The notes under the pieces were generated by a model, which saw only the letters and a list, made by a program, of their open reading frames with translations, was not told the origin of the DNA and did not search any database. From positions 65,153 to 108,261 of the forward strand of contig JAAVCU010000002.1 of the NCBI GenBank assembly GCA_014802175.1: a DNA stretch of 43,109 nucleotides, in the 5' to 3' direction. Numbering within the stretch: position 1 is the stretch's first letter; each line of letters begins with the position of its first letter. The translations under genes and the position numbers were made by a program. This DNA comes from Bacteroides sp. (GTDB taxonomy: Bacteria > Bacteroidota > Bacteroidia > Bacteroidales > Muribaculaceae). Positions 15,388 through 23,270 of the stretch are shown here, piece after piece.

Positions 15388-17160
15388 ATGAGAATAACCA
15401 AAATATTTGCAATTTCTTCGATCCTGCTGGCGGCGGCGATGTCGACCGGGTGCAACAGCATCTTCCGCGAGACACCTTTCGACAAACTTGCCGAAGAACA
15501 GATCTGGGGAGACGAGAAGTTGCTCGACGAATACACCGGCAGCTGGTATCGCAACATGGATAACGGCTTCTACATTCTCGTTTCCACTATGTTCAAGAAC
15601 CTCGGCTCGGAGTTCGATCCCTGGTTTGGCGACCAGATCACGGTTGGGCGCAGCGACTGGTATCAGGCGGGCTACGGCGAGCTTCTTAAAGGCTCGCATT
15701 CGCAGATCACAAGCCGCAGCCGTCTTGTATGGCAGGGTGCTTACGAACAGATCCGGTCAGTCAACAAGCTGATTGAGCACGAGGCAGAGTTGCCCCGCTC
15801 GATCCACGACCGCATTTTGGGTGAAGCTTACTTTTTCCGGGCATGGTATCACTACAAGCTCCTGCGGCGTTACGGTGGCGTGCTCCTTGTGGACCGCACA
15901 TTCGACCCCCTTACCGAGCAGGTTAAGTTCCCTCGCGCTTCGTTCGAGCAGACCGTGGAGTTCATCGTGGCTGACGCTAAAAGAGCTGCAGCTCTTCTTC
16001 CAGCGGAGCACGAGACACGCGATGTGGGACGTATCACCAAAGGTGCGGCATGGACTCTTGCCGGAAAGACATATTTCTGGGCGGCCGGCGATAAGTTCCA
16101 GAACGCGGATAAAGAGTTTCTGGGATTCACCGGCAACAAGGCTTCCGATATGCGTAAGTTGGCGGCGGCATGCTATGACGAGATGCTCAAGCTAAACATC
16201 TACGACCTCATACCCGCTAACGCTGGCGACCGTGACCGCACAGTGGAGGCTTACCGCAATATCTTCCTGACAAAGAATTCTCAGGAGTCGATTCTGGAAG
16301 TTCAGCATAGCGATGACGGTAATTTCAGTCAGGGCTTCGGCCATAAGCTCGATCGCGACGCAGCTCCACCATCGATGACCGGTGTGAACTGCGCTTACAA
16401 TCCCACGCAGAACCACGTTGACGAGTACCGTATGGCGAATGGTCTCCCCATCGATGACCCTAACTCCGGTTATGACGAGGATTTCCCTTACGACAACCGT
16501 GATGTCCGCTTCTATGCCAACGTGCTTTATGACGGCGCGATGTGGAAGGGTCATAAGATGGAATTGCACTACACGATGATCGACGGAGTGCGGACTCCGG
16601 GCGCCGACATCATGGCTTACGGCACATCCTCCACTGCGTCATATACCCGCACAGGTTATTATATGGCCAAGTTCTTGCGCGAGACTCAGCAGATCGATGC
16701 TGACGAGACCTACGGCAGCTCGCAGAACTATATCATCTGGCGTCTGGCAGAGATTCTTCTCGACTACGCGGAGATTGATTGGCTTGAGAATCGTCCGGAA
16801 GAGGCACGCAAGAAGGTGAACCGCATCCGCTCACGTGTGGGTATGCCGGAGTTTGCTTCGATCACTTTCGATGACATCAATAACGAGCGTCGCGTGGAAC
16901 TGGCTTTCGAGAAGACTACTTACTGGGATCTTTTGCGCAACGGCACAGCCGAAACCGCAATGTGTGGCGATACAAATCCCCTGTATCGCGTCACAATCGT
17001 GGACGACGAGGATGGCAACCGCACTTACTCCAAAGGAATCGTGAACGGCGCTTCGACCAACGTCCGCTATTTCGCATCGTATCATTATTTCTGGCCCATT
17101 GCATGGAGCGATATCCGCTATCACGGCATTGAGCAAAATCCCGAATGGATCGAGATGTAA
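15388..17160 (+). CDS. SusD/RagB-family outer-membrane lipoprotein
   Basis: A 590-residue surface lipoprotein with lipobox STGC, acylated at Cys22. Features of the family: N-terminal helix DKLAEEQIWGDEKLLDEY, the TPR-like helical scaffold (QIRSVNKLIEHEAELP, EAYFFRAWYHYKLLRRYGGVLLVD), and the C-terminal RLAEILLDYAEIDW, NRIRSRVGMP and NNERRVELAFEKTTYWDLLRNG blocks. It forms the lid of the SusC channel and captures ligand at the cell surface. The long repeat-filled spacer ahead of it may set its expression relative to SusC. Confidence 0.95.
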   Translation: MRITKIFAISSILLAAAMSTGCNSIFRETPFDKLAEEQIWGDEKLLDEYTGSWYRNMDNGFYILVSTMFKNLGSEFDPWFGDQITVGRSDWYQAGYGELLKGSHSQITSRSRLVWQGAYEQIRSVNKLIEHEAELPRSIHDRILGEAYFFRAWYHYKLLRRYGGVLLVDRTFDPLTEQVKFPRASFEQTVEFIVADAKRAAALLPAEHETRDVGRITKGAAWTLAGKTYFWAAGDKFQNADKEFLGFTGNKASDMRKLAAACYDEMLKLNIYDLIPANAGDRDRTVEAYRNIFLTKNSQESILEVQHSDDGNFSQGFGHKLDRDAAPPSMTGVNCAYNPTQNHVDEYRMANGLPIDDPNSGYDEDFPYDNRDVRFYANVLYDGAMWKGHKMELHYTMIDGVRTPGADIMAYGTSSTASYTRTGYYMAKFLRETQQIDADETYGSSQNYIIWRLAEILLDYAEIDWLENRPEEARKKVNRIRSRVGMPEFASITFDDINNERRVELAFEKTTYWDLLRNGTAETAMCGDTNPLYRVTIVDDEDGNRTYSKGIVNGASTNVRYFASYHYFWPIAWSDIRYHGIEQNPEWIEM

Positions 17161-17180
17161 TATAACCAAACTTGAGAGAT

Positions 17181-18035
17181 ATGAAGAAACTTCTACTTAT
17201 GGCAGCACTATGCTGCGCGTGTGCCGGAGCTAACGCCCAGCAGACTTACAATTATTTCGACGCAGAAGATGTTGACGCCGACGGATGGCTCTGGCTTGAC
17301 TCAAGCGCAAAACTAAACAAGTATTGCAATTACACTCAGACAGCCAAGATCCAGCTCACAGAGGCAGGATATGAGGATGTGGACTTCACTTATCCCGCGG
17401 CAACTAAAAATGCCACTATCAAGGGATACAATGCCGAGGGTGTGAAAGGTGGCGAAGGCTCGAAAACAGGTGGAATCGTGCTTCCTATGGCAAAGGATTT
17501 CCACTACATCATGAACAACAAAAGTTTCGGAGGCGGTGTGGCTTTCCATCTGCCCGACTTGGCTGAGCTCAGTCTCTATATCTCACTCGATCAGAAAGAG
17601 GCATTTATGGCAGTCTACGATGCAGCCGGCGACGTTCGTTATCAGGACACCAACTGTCTGGTAAACTATATGCACGGCGAAGGACTGGCTTCACTCCACA
17701 ATCCCGTGCCGGGAATCAGCTATTGCGGCACCTGGAGCAACCTTCAGAACATCTCGCTCGAAGACCCCTACACTCCCGGTCAGTTCAACGAGATTCCTCA
17801 CGCACCCGGCAAAGCAGTGACTGTATATCTCCCCAGCCTCACCGACGGCCATGAGATCATCATTCACGGTATCAAGCTTCTCACCTACACCAACACCGTT
17901 GACAACTCGGCAGTAGATGAGATTTACGGCGCAGACGATGAGAACGCACCCGCCTACAATCTCATTGGCGTTCCGGTTGATGACAACTACAAAGGAATCG
18001 TAATCAAAAACGGCAAAAAAGAGATCCGTCGCTAA
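17181..18035 (+). CDS. Unrecognised secreted protein of the susCD operon
   Basis: A 284-residue protein with a clear signal peptide (MKKLLLMAALCCACAGANA, cleavage probably before QQ). The mature part has an early aspartate-rich stretch (FDAEDVDADGWLWLD) and is otherwise a mixed beta-type sequence; I see no known domain or catalytic motif. An upstream in-frame TTG at 17172 is rejected in favour of ATG 17181, which has GAGAGAT just before it. It lies 20 bp after susD and is followed by a large hairpin, so it is the last gene of the operon. By position it could be an accessory surface or periplasmic binding protein for the imported substrate; that is inference only. Confidence 0.75.
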   Translation: MKKLLLMAALCCACAGANAQQTYNYFDAEDVDADGWLWLDSSAKLNKYCNYTQTAKIQLTEAGYEDVDFTYPAATKNATIKGYNAEGVKGGEGSKTGGIVLPMAKDFHYIMNNKSFGGGVAFHLPDLAELSLYISLDQKEAFMAVYDAAGDVRYQDTNCLVNYMHGEGLASLHNPVPGISYCGTWSNLQNISLEDPYTPGQFNEIPHAPGKAVTVYLPSLTDGHEIIIHGIKLLTYTNTVDNSAVDEIYGADDENAPAYNLIGVPVDDNYKGIVIKNGKKEIRR

Positions 18036-18047
18036 CCGCAATCCAAC

Positions 18048-18067
18048 GAAGTTGTTTAAACAACTTC
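18048..18067. repeat. GTTTAAAC-centred palindrome, right copy
   Basis: GAAGTTGTTTAAACAACTTC is a perfect 20-bp palindrome 13 nt after the last operon gene and 21 nt before the terminator hairpin. It matches the imperfect copy at 9404-9423 on the other side of the operon. Confidence 0.8.
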
Positions 18068-18088
18068 AACTGCTGTTAATACATCTAA

Positions 18089-18141
18089 AACAAAAGTAAG
18101 GCTCGAACACCAAAATTCAGTGTTCGAGCCTTACTTTTGTT
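18089..18141 (+). terminator. Long perfect hairpin ending the susCD operon
   Basis: A 22-bp stem without mismatch (18089-18110 with 18120-18141) around the nine-base loop CAAAATTCA. The top strand ends in TTTTGTTATT rather than a pure T tract. Unusually long and perfect for an intrinsic terminator, but the position behind the last operon gene fits that role. Confidence 0.8.
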
Positions 18142-18254
18142 ATTGAACTATCCGAGTTATATGGACAGCAAAATTGTGTCAATAAATTTTAGACTAACAA
18201 AACTTAAGAAAGCATTAAGAATAGTCTATGTATAGATTATCGCCTGAACAGCTC

Positions 18255-18279
18255 AATTATTAATTATTAATTATTAATT
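18255..18279. repeat. AATTATT heptad array at the stop of the LRR gene
   Basis: Three identical units AATTATT (18255-18275) and a partial AATTGAA. The TAA stop (18267-18269, minus strand) and the last residues Ile-Asn-Asn of the leucine-rich repeat protein are encoded by this array. The 18142-18254 stretch beside it is AT-rich and holds nothing I can identify. Confidence 0.8.
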
Positions 18280-19019
18280 GAAGTGAAGAGGCGCCAGCCG
18301 GGGGCGTGGGTGTAGGCGCGGCGGGAGGTGGCGGGGACGTGAAGATGACACTGACGGTAGAGGTCGGTTTCGTCGGGTTCGAAGATGAAGCTGTTGCAGT
18401 CGAAGGTCGGCGGCACGGGCGACATCACCGTGAGGACGCGGAGATTGCGACAGCCGCTGAATATGAGTTCACCAAGCATATTTTTATTGGAGGGTAACAC
18501 CCCTTTCTCAAGCGATTCACATTCGGAGAAGGCGTAAGATTCCAATTCTTTCATCCTGGCGGGCAATTCGATCTCGCGCAACGATTTGCAGCAGGAGAAT
18601 GCGTTTGAGCCGATATGATAGACAGATGCCGGTATCTTTATGGATTCAAGCTCCGTGCAGTAAATGAAAGCGTGCGAGCCGATATCCTGCAAGCCGGCAG
18701 GAAGGCTGACCGCGCGCAATGCGCTGTCCCACGAACACATATATTTCGGCAATGCTTTTACTTGGGTGGGGATACTTAACGTTTCAAGCGAGGAACATTC
18801 ACGGAATGCTCCCTCTCCGATCTTTTCAAGCGATCCGGGAAGCTCCACACTCTTTAAGTTGGTGCATCCGAGAAAGGCATATTCACCTATCTCCCTGACA
18901 CGCGACGGGGTTTCAAAACGCACCTCAGTGATATCCTCCCGGTCTGCGTATGCATAGGAGGGTATCGTTTCGGTTTTATTGTCGATGATAAGCACCGCTG
19001 CAAGTATAAATCCAATCAT
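18267..19019 (-). CDS. BspA-type leucine-rich repeat protein
   Basis: A 250-residue protein with a short N-terminal hydrophobic segment (MIGFILAAVLII) that may be a signal or anchor, followed by at least six LRR_5 units of about 23 residues built on the pattern IGEYAFLGCTNLKSVELPGS. This repeat type is found in surface proteins of Bacteroidetes and other host-associated microbes that bind host matrix or other bacteria. The C-terminal tail after the repeats is short and ends in residues encoded by an intergenic heptad array. It lies 26 bp after the one-TM protein gene and may be co-transcribed with it. Confidence 0.85.
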   Translation of the reverse strand: MIGFILAAVLIIDNKTETIPSYAYADREDITEVRFETPSRVREIGEYAFLGCTNLKSVELPGSLEKIGEGAFRECSSLETLSIPTQVKALPKYMCSWDSALRAVSLPAGLQDIGSHAFIYCTELESIKIPASVYHIGSNAFSCCKSLREIELPARMKELESYAFSECESLEKGVLPSNKNMLGELIFSGCRNLRVLTVMSPVPPTFDCNSFIFEPDETDLYRQCHLHVPATSRRAYTHAPGWRLFTSINN

Positions 19020-19045
19020 TGGGAGTCAGAGTATTGGATGGAGTG

Positions 19046-19624
19046 TTAATTGTCTGTAAAGACACGACGCGGCGCAAAGTCGGGAGGAAGTATCTTTGCC
19101 GGGTCGGCAGTGTCGGCCTTGATCACGACAATGCGGCTCTCCCCGCGCCATGGAACCACAGCGTGATATTTCTTATATTCCACACGTGCGGGTAAATTCG
19201 CATATTGCAATTGCTTGAGACGTGTCGCCACTTTGGCATCCTTAACAGAGAAGACAAAATCACCCTTATAGATGCGTGTGGTGTCCATGATCTCTTTGTA
19301 TGGGATGATGGTGCCCTCGTATGTATTGAATATGCTGCCACGCTTCTCGATGGTGTCGACATAGCCATATTGTGTTGCTTCCGACACACAGGGTGAGAAG
19401 TAACGGATATAGATAAACACACCTATGGCTATACACGCAAGTGCTGCTGCAAGCCAACTCCAGATCACAAATTTATTGTTGGGACGCAGATGTTCGAATT
19501 CATCTTCTGTCTGCTCCCAATAGTCGGGATCTTCCGGTTTGAGTTCAGGTTGCTTCGGTTTCTGAGGCACTTCGGGCACCTCGGAGTTTTCAAAAAAATC
19601 TTCGTTATCGTCGTTGTAATTCAC
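19046..19624 (-). CDS. Unrecognised single-pass membrane protein
   Basis: A 192-residue protein with an acidic, proline-rich N-terminal cytoplasmic part (residues 1-50, many Glu, Asp and Pro), one membrane helix (about 53-73, WSWLAAALACIAIGVFIYI) and an extracytoplasmic domain of about 115 residues with beta-type sequence (GYVDTIEKRGSIFNTYEGTIIP). I do not recognise a named family. Start ATG 19624 lies 5 bp after the stop of the flippase-like gene, so the two are an operon and possibly partners in envelope biogenesis. Confidence 0.75.
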   Translation of the reverse strand: MNYNDDNEDFFENSEVPEVPQKPKQPELKPEDPDYWEQTEDEFEHLRPNNKFVIWSWLAAALACIAIGVFIYIRYFSPCVSEATQYGYVDTIEKRGSIFNTYEGTIIPYKEIMDTTRIYKGDFVFSVKDAKVATRLKQLQYANLPARVEYKKYHAVVPWRGESRIVVIKADTADPAKILPPDFAPRRVFTDN

Positions 19625-19629
19625 CTTAA

Positions 19630-20721
19630 TTATTTCTTTTTATCAAGAGCGATATAAATCATTGTATAAATTCCAAGAATGATGAGCATTACGGTCTGAC
19701 CTGACCACTGCAGCATGGAGAATGCCGTGCCGTCGGGGGTGGAGATACCGTAAATTGCAAGACCAAACATTACTGCTATGTTCCAGGGGCCGAGTCCGCC
19801 GTTGGAAGGGATGGCCATACCTATGGAACTGAACACAAACGCCACAAGACAGGGCACAAGACCGAAGCCGAGGCTCGCCTCCGAACAAAGTTCGCGGGTA
19901 AAGGGGAATGCGAAAAACGCCACATAGAGCTGCAAGAAGTAGCATCCCCAGATTGCTATTGAGTAGAAGAGAAAGAGCCACTTACCATCCATACTGGTGA
20001 TGACGGCAAACCCTTTCCATGTTTCGGCTATCCAGCTACGTAGTTTGGCGACCACGGTGTTGTTCTTACCGTAAGTGAATATGGCATAGACAGCGATCAC
20101 CGCAACCACTATGAAGATCCAGAACCATAGGGATTTGATGGTAGCAAGGATTCCTTGACCAACAGGATATTTGGTAAGGAATGAATCTATGGCGGGAGCT
20201 GCTACTATGAAGGTAAGAATCAGCAGTGAGAAGGCGCAGATGGTGTCAGACAGACGATCTGCCACCATTGAGCCGAGCACTTTTGTAAAGGGGGCATCCT
20301 GACGCTTGGCTATGTATGTGCAACGCCAGACTTCGCCGAGTCGAGGAAACACCAGATTCAGTGCGTAGCATCCGAAGATCGAGCAACACAATGCCATCAG
20401 CGGCGGACGTATGCCAAGACTCTTGAGCTGAATGCGCCAGCGAAGCGCACGCACCACATGCGAAAGCACACTGAGCCCCATGGCACAAAGGATCCAACCG
20501 TAATCCACTCCATGACGGATAATATCCATCATTTCGCCGAAATGCACCTTGCGGAACATATACCATACCAGCAAAATGGTAAGCGCCAACGGCAAAAGCC
20601 ATCTGATTGCCAAACTCAGAATCTTTTTGAGTCCTCCTTTATTTTTCCTTTCCTCTTCACTGATAGCATCTTCCATCAGCGATCGGGAGGAATTATCGGT
20701 ATTGTCGATCATAATGTTCAT
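19630..20721 (-). CDS. YbhN/lysylphosphatidylglycerol-synthase TM-region family membrane protein
   Basis: A 363-residue integral membrane protein of the UPF0104/LPG_synthase_TM family: cytoplasmic N-terminus (about 35 residues), then about eight membrane helices. Family blocks visible are SHVVRALRWRIQLKSLG, the GCYALNLVFPRLGEVWRC segment, GSMVADRLSDTI and the later GMAIPSNGGLGPWN loop. This is the flippase-like transmembrane module found alone, without the synthase domain of MprF, so lipid aminoacylation is not implied. Likely role is lipid or glycolipid translocation, by family analogy. A -7 box TAACTTTG lies 47 nt upstream. Confidence 0.85.
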   Translation of the reverse strand: MNIMIDNTDNSSRSLMEDAISEEERKNKGGLKKILSLAIRWLLPLALTILLVWYMFRKVHFGEMMDIIRHGVDYGWILCAMGLSVLSHVVRALRWRIQLKSLGIRPPLMALCCSIFGCYALNLVFPRLGEVWRCTYIAKRQDAPFTKVLGSMVADRLSDTICAFSLLILTFIVAAPAIDSFLTKYPVGQGILATIKSLWFWIFIVVAVIAVYAIFTYGKNNTVVAKLRSWIAETWKGFAVITSMDGKWLFLFYSIAIWGCYFLQLYVAFFAFPFTRELCSEASLGFGLVPCLVAFVFSSIGMAIPSNGGLGPWNIAVMFGLAIYGISTPDGTAFSMLQWSGQTVMLIILGIYTMIYIALDKKK

Positions 20722-20768
20722 ATTATGGAAACGTCACCTGATCGGCTCCTACCGACCGGGTGGTTCTG

Positions 20769-20776
20769 CAAAGTTA
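20769..20776 (-). promoter_or_regulatory. Predicted -7 box for the YbhN-like operon
   Basis: TAACTTTG on the minus strand (20776 to 20769), matching TAnnTTTG, just past the birA stop and 47 nt before ATG 20721. No clear -33 element was found. Confidence 0.5.
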
Positions 20777-20777
20777 G

Positions 20778-21539
20778 TCAAAATAGTCCGGATGGCAAAA
20801 ATTCCACCTCTTTAAAGGCATAACGATAGCGATTTTCATCGTCAAAGGAACGGATATGCAGCATTCCGGAGAGTTCGACGTCTAAAATTTCACCGTGATA
20901 TATCTTTCCGGAAGCTGTGTCGCGGAAAGGATGCGGTGTGGAATCAAAGCGCCACATCTTGCTTTTATACTCCTCATGGTGACGCCGGCGACCCTCGGCT
21001 TCAGCAACAATGTCAAGACGTCTGACCAAAGCTTCCGCATACTCTCGCATCAGGGTTGCAAGGTCGTACTTTACACCTGTCAGCTGCTTCATCGACACCG
21101 GATTCGGAGCATTGCTCACGAATTTTTCCTGATTGACGTTGATGCCAACACCGGCAATGGTCCTCGTGATCTCATTTCCTAAAAGGGAATGCTCTATGAG
21201 AATGCCGCAAATCTTCCGGTCTGCGACATATATATCGTTAGGCCATTTCACTTTAGCCTCGATACCATATTTTGAGAGAAGATCCACCACAGCCAAAGCC
21301 ACTGCCTCACTTATAGCGAATTGCTCTACGGAAGCGACACCCTCCGGATGCCAGACGGCAGAGAAGGTAAGATTTCGCCCCGGCTCCGCCTCCCAGCTGT
21401 TACCCTTCTGTCCACGCCCTGCAGTCTGTTCGGCGGTGGCGACAAAACGCACAGGCTCCCCCCGGCCAGGAAGAGGGAAAGAAGCCGCAACACTATTGGT
21501 GGAGTTGCAACTATCTATATTGTCTATTACAAATCGCAT
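20778..21539 (-). CDS. birA: Biotin--[acetyl-CoA-carboxylase] ligase
   Basis: A 253-residue cytoplasmic enzyme attaching biotin to the biotin carboxyl carrier domain via biotinyl-AMP. Visible motifs: SCNSTN, GRGQKGNSWEAEPGRNLTFS (the nucleotide and biotin loop), KWPNDIYVADRKICGILIE (catalytic lysine region) and GVGINVNQ. There is no N-terminal winged-helix domain, so this is the monofunctional type without repressor activity. The ATG overlaps the end of tsaE by 13 bp, indicating co-transcription and probable translational coupling. Confidence 0.95.
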   Translation of the reverse strand: MRFVIDNIDSCNSTNSVAASFPLPGRGEPVRFVATAEQTAGRGQKGNSWEAEPGRNLTFSAVWHPEGVASVEQFAISEAVALAVVDLLSKYGIEAKVKWPNDIYVADRKICGILIEHSLLGNEITRTIAGVGINVNQEKFVSNAPNPVSMKQLTGVKYDLATLMREYAEALVRRLDIVAEAEGRRRHHEEYKSKMWRFDSTPHPFRDTASGKIYHGEILDVELSGMLHIRSFDDENRYRYAFKEVEFLPSGLF

Positions 21540-21943
21540 CTCAATACACGCGAGCCATCGGGCTGCACCTCAATGTTAACATCAACAGTATCTTCAGGCA
21601 GGAAATCGAGAGCATTCTCCGGCCATTCCATAAGGCAAAGCGCTCCGCTGTCCCAATAGTCATCGAGACCCATATCCATCAGTTCCTCGGCTGTTTCGAT
21701 ACGGTAAAAGTCGAAATGATATATTGGTTTCCCATCCGGCACCGCATATTCATTAACGATGCTGAACGTAGGGCTTGAGGCCTCATCTTCCGATCCTGCC
21801 TCGGCACACAATGCAGATATAAAGGTAGTTTTTCCGGCCCCCATCGGCGCATGGAACGCAAAATGACGGTGTTCGCCGGCAGCCGCAAGGAATTCGCGGG
21901 CAGCACGCGGCAGATCGTCGATATTTCGTATTTCTATCTCCAT
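21527..21943 (-). CDS. tsaE: tRNA threonylcarbamoyladenosine biosynthesis ATPase TsaE
   Basis: A 138-residue cytoplasmic P-loop protein required for t6A modification of ANN-decoding tRNAs, with TsaB and TsaD. The Walker A motif GAGKTT is at residues 35-40, then SSPTFSIVNEY, the HFDFYR motif and the LMEWPENA block. Start ATG 21943 is chosen over an upstream TTG at 21952 because that TTG is part of the -7 box. The box ends only 6 nt before the ATG, so the message is expected to be leaderless or nearly so. Confidence 0.95.
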   Translation of the reverse strand: MEIEIRNIDDLPRAAREFLAAAGEHRHFAFHAPMGAGKTTFISALCAEAGSEDEASSPTFSIVNEYAVPDGKPIYHFDFYRIETAEELMDMGLDDYWDSGALCLMEWPENALDFLPEDTVDVNIEVQPDGSRVLRCDL

Positions 21944-21949
21944 TAAAAT

Positions 21950-21957
21950 CAAATTTA
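21950..21957 (-). promoter_or_regulatory. -7 box of tsaE-birA, almost at the start codon
   Basis: TAAATTTG on the minus strand (21957 to 21950), a perfect TAnnTTTG match, separated from ATG 21943 by 6 nt. The -33 region is weak. Confidence 0.6.
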
Positions 21958-22032
21958 CGTGGATTTGAACTGAATTTTATGCGAATTTAATTAATAGATT
22001 TTAAAATATGAGCATTTATGAGGGAAATTGTG

Positions 22033-22040
22033 TATATTTG
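22033..22040 (+). promoter_or_regulatory. Predicted -7 box for the carboxynorspermidine synthase gene
   Basis: TATATTTG matches TAnnTTTG and lies 29 nt before ATG 22070. The -33 region is not convincing. Confidence 0.5.
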
Positions 22041-22069
22041 CACAAAACATATCAAGATAAATATAAAAA

Positions 22070-23266
22070 ATGGGAAAAGTCCTTATAATCGGCGCAGGTG
22101 GTGTCGGCACTGTAGTGGCACACAAATGCGCACAGAACCCTGAGGTGTTCACAGAGATTGTGCTGGCATCGCGCACAAAGTCGAAATGCGACAAGATCGC
22201 TGCCGCCATCGGTGCTAAAAACATCGTAACCGACCGCGTCGACGCTGACTCGGTAGAGGAGCTGGTTGAACTTTTCAACCGCCATAAACCGGATATCTGT
22301 ATCAACGTAGCCCTCCCCTATCAGGATCTCACCATCATGGAGGCATGCCTGAAATGCGGGGTGAATTATCTCGACACCGCAAACTATGAACCCAAGGATG
22401 AGGCTCACTTTGAATATTCATGGCAGTGGGCTTACCGCAAACGCTTCGAAGAGGCAGGTCTGACTGCTATCCTCGGTTGCGGTTTCGATCCGGGTGTGTC
22501 AGCCGTGTTTGTGGCTTACGCCGCTAAGCATCACTTCTCAGAGATGCGTTATCTGGACATTGTGGACTGCAACGCCGGAAACCACGGCAAAGCATTTGCC
22601 ACAAACTTCAACCCCGAAATCAATATCCGCGAGATTACCCAGAAAGGTAAATACTGGGAGGATGGCAAATGGGTGGAAACCGAGAATCTTGAGATTCACA
22701 AGCCCTTGAATTATCCCAACATCGGCGAACGTGAGTCTTACCTCCTCTATCACGAAGAGCTTGAAAGTCTCGTGCAGAACTTCCCCAGCATCCGCCGCGC
22801 CCGCTTCTGGATGACTTTCGGTCAGGAATATCTGACTCACCTCCGCGTAATTCAGGATATAGGTATGGCCCGTATCGATCCTGTTATGTATAACGGTCAG
22901 GAGATCATTCCGATCCAGTTCCTCAAAGCAGTGCTTCCCGATCCCGGTTCACTCGGAGAGAACTATACGGGTGAGACTTCAATCGGTTGCCGCATCAGCG
23001 GTCTTGACAAAGAGGGGAAAGAGTCAACCTACTACATCTACAATAACTGCTCGCATCAGGCAGCATACAAAGAGACCGGGGCTCAGGCCGTCAGCTACAC
23101 CACGGGCGTTCCTGCCATGGTCGGTGCCTATATGTTCCTTACCGGCAAATGGGTAATGCCGGGCGTGCATAACGTAGAGGAATTCGATCCGGATCCCTTC
23201 CTTGAGAAGCTCGCAGCATCAGGTCTCCCCTGGCATGTGATCGAAAACGAAGATCTTGAATTCTAA
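22070..23266 (+). CDS. Carboxynorspermidine synthase (saccharopine dehydrogenase family)
   Basis: A 398-residue cytoplasmic NAD(P)H-dependent enzyme. An N-terminal Rossmann fold has GAGGVG at residues 8-13, then SRTKSKCDKIA, and the saccharopine dehydrogenase-like middle with LGCGFDPGVSAVF. Among this family the length and the GCGFDPG and NNCSHQAAYKETGAQA blocks fit carboxynorspermidine (carboxyspermidine) dehydrogenase. That enzyme condenses aspartate semialdehyde with a diamine in the alternative spermidine pathway used by many Bacteroidetes. Its usual partner, carboxynorspermidine decarboxylase, is not in the window. The GH31 gene follows after 4 bp. Confidence 0.85.
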   Translation: MGKVLIIGAGGVGTVVAHKCAQNPEVFTEIVLASRTKSKCDKIAAAIGAKNIVTDRVDADSVEELVELFNRHKPDICINVALPYQDLTIMEACLKCGVNYLDTANYEPKDEAHFEYSWQWAYRKRFEEAGLTAILGCGFDPGVSAVFVAYAAKHHFSEMRYLDIVDCNAGNHGKAFATNFNPEINIREITQKGKYWEDGKWVETENLEIHKPLNYPNIGERESYLLYHEELESLVQNFPSIRRARFWMTFGQEYLTHLRVIQDIGMARIDPVMYNGQEIIPIQFLKAVLPDPGSLGENYTGETSIGCRISGLDKEGKESTYYIYNNCSHQAAYKETGAQAVSYTTGVPAMVGAYMFLTGKWVMPGVHNVEEFDPDPFLEKLAASGLPWHVIENEDLEF

Positions 23267-23270
23267 CGAT

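Noticed and set aside
17172-17180. TTG start for the last susCD operon gene
   Set aside because: ATG 17181 begins a textbook signal peptide and has a purine-rich stretch just upstream; the TTG adds three unneeded residues.
12190-18035. Glycan polysaccharide utilisation locus
   Set aside because: There is a SusCD pair but no carbohydrate-active enzyme in the operon; the GH31 gene is 5 kb away in another transcription unit.
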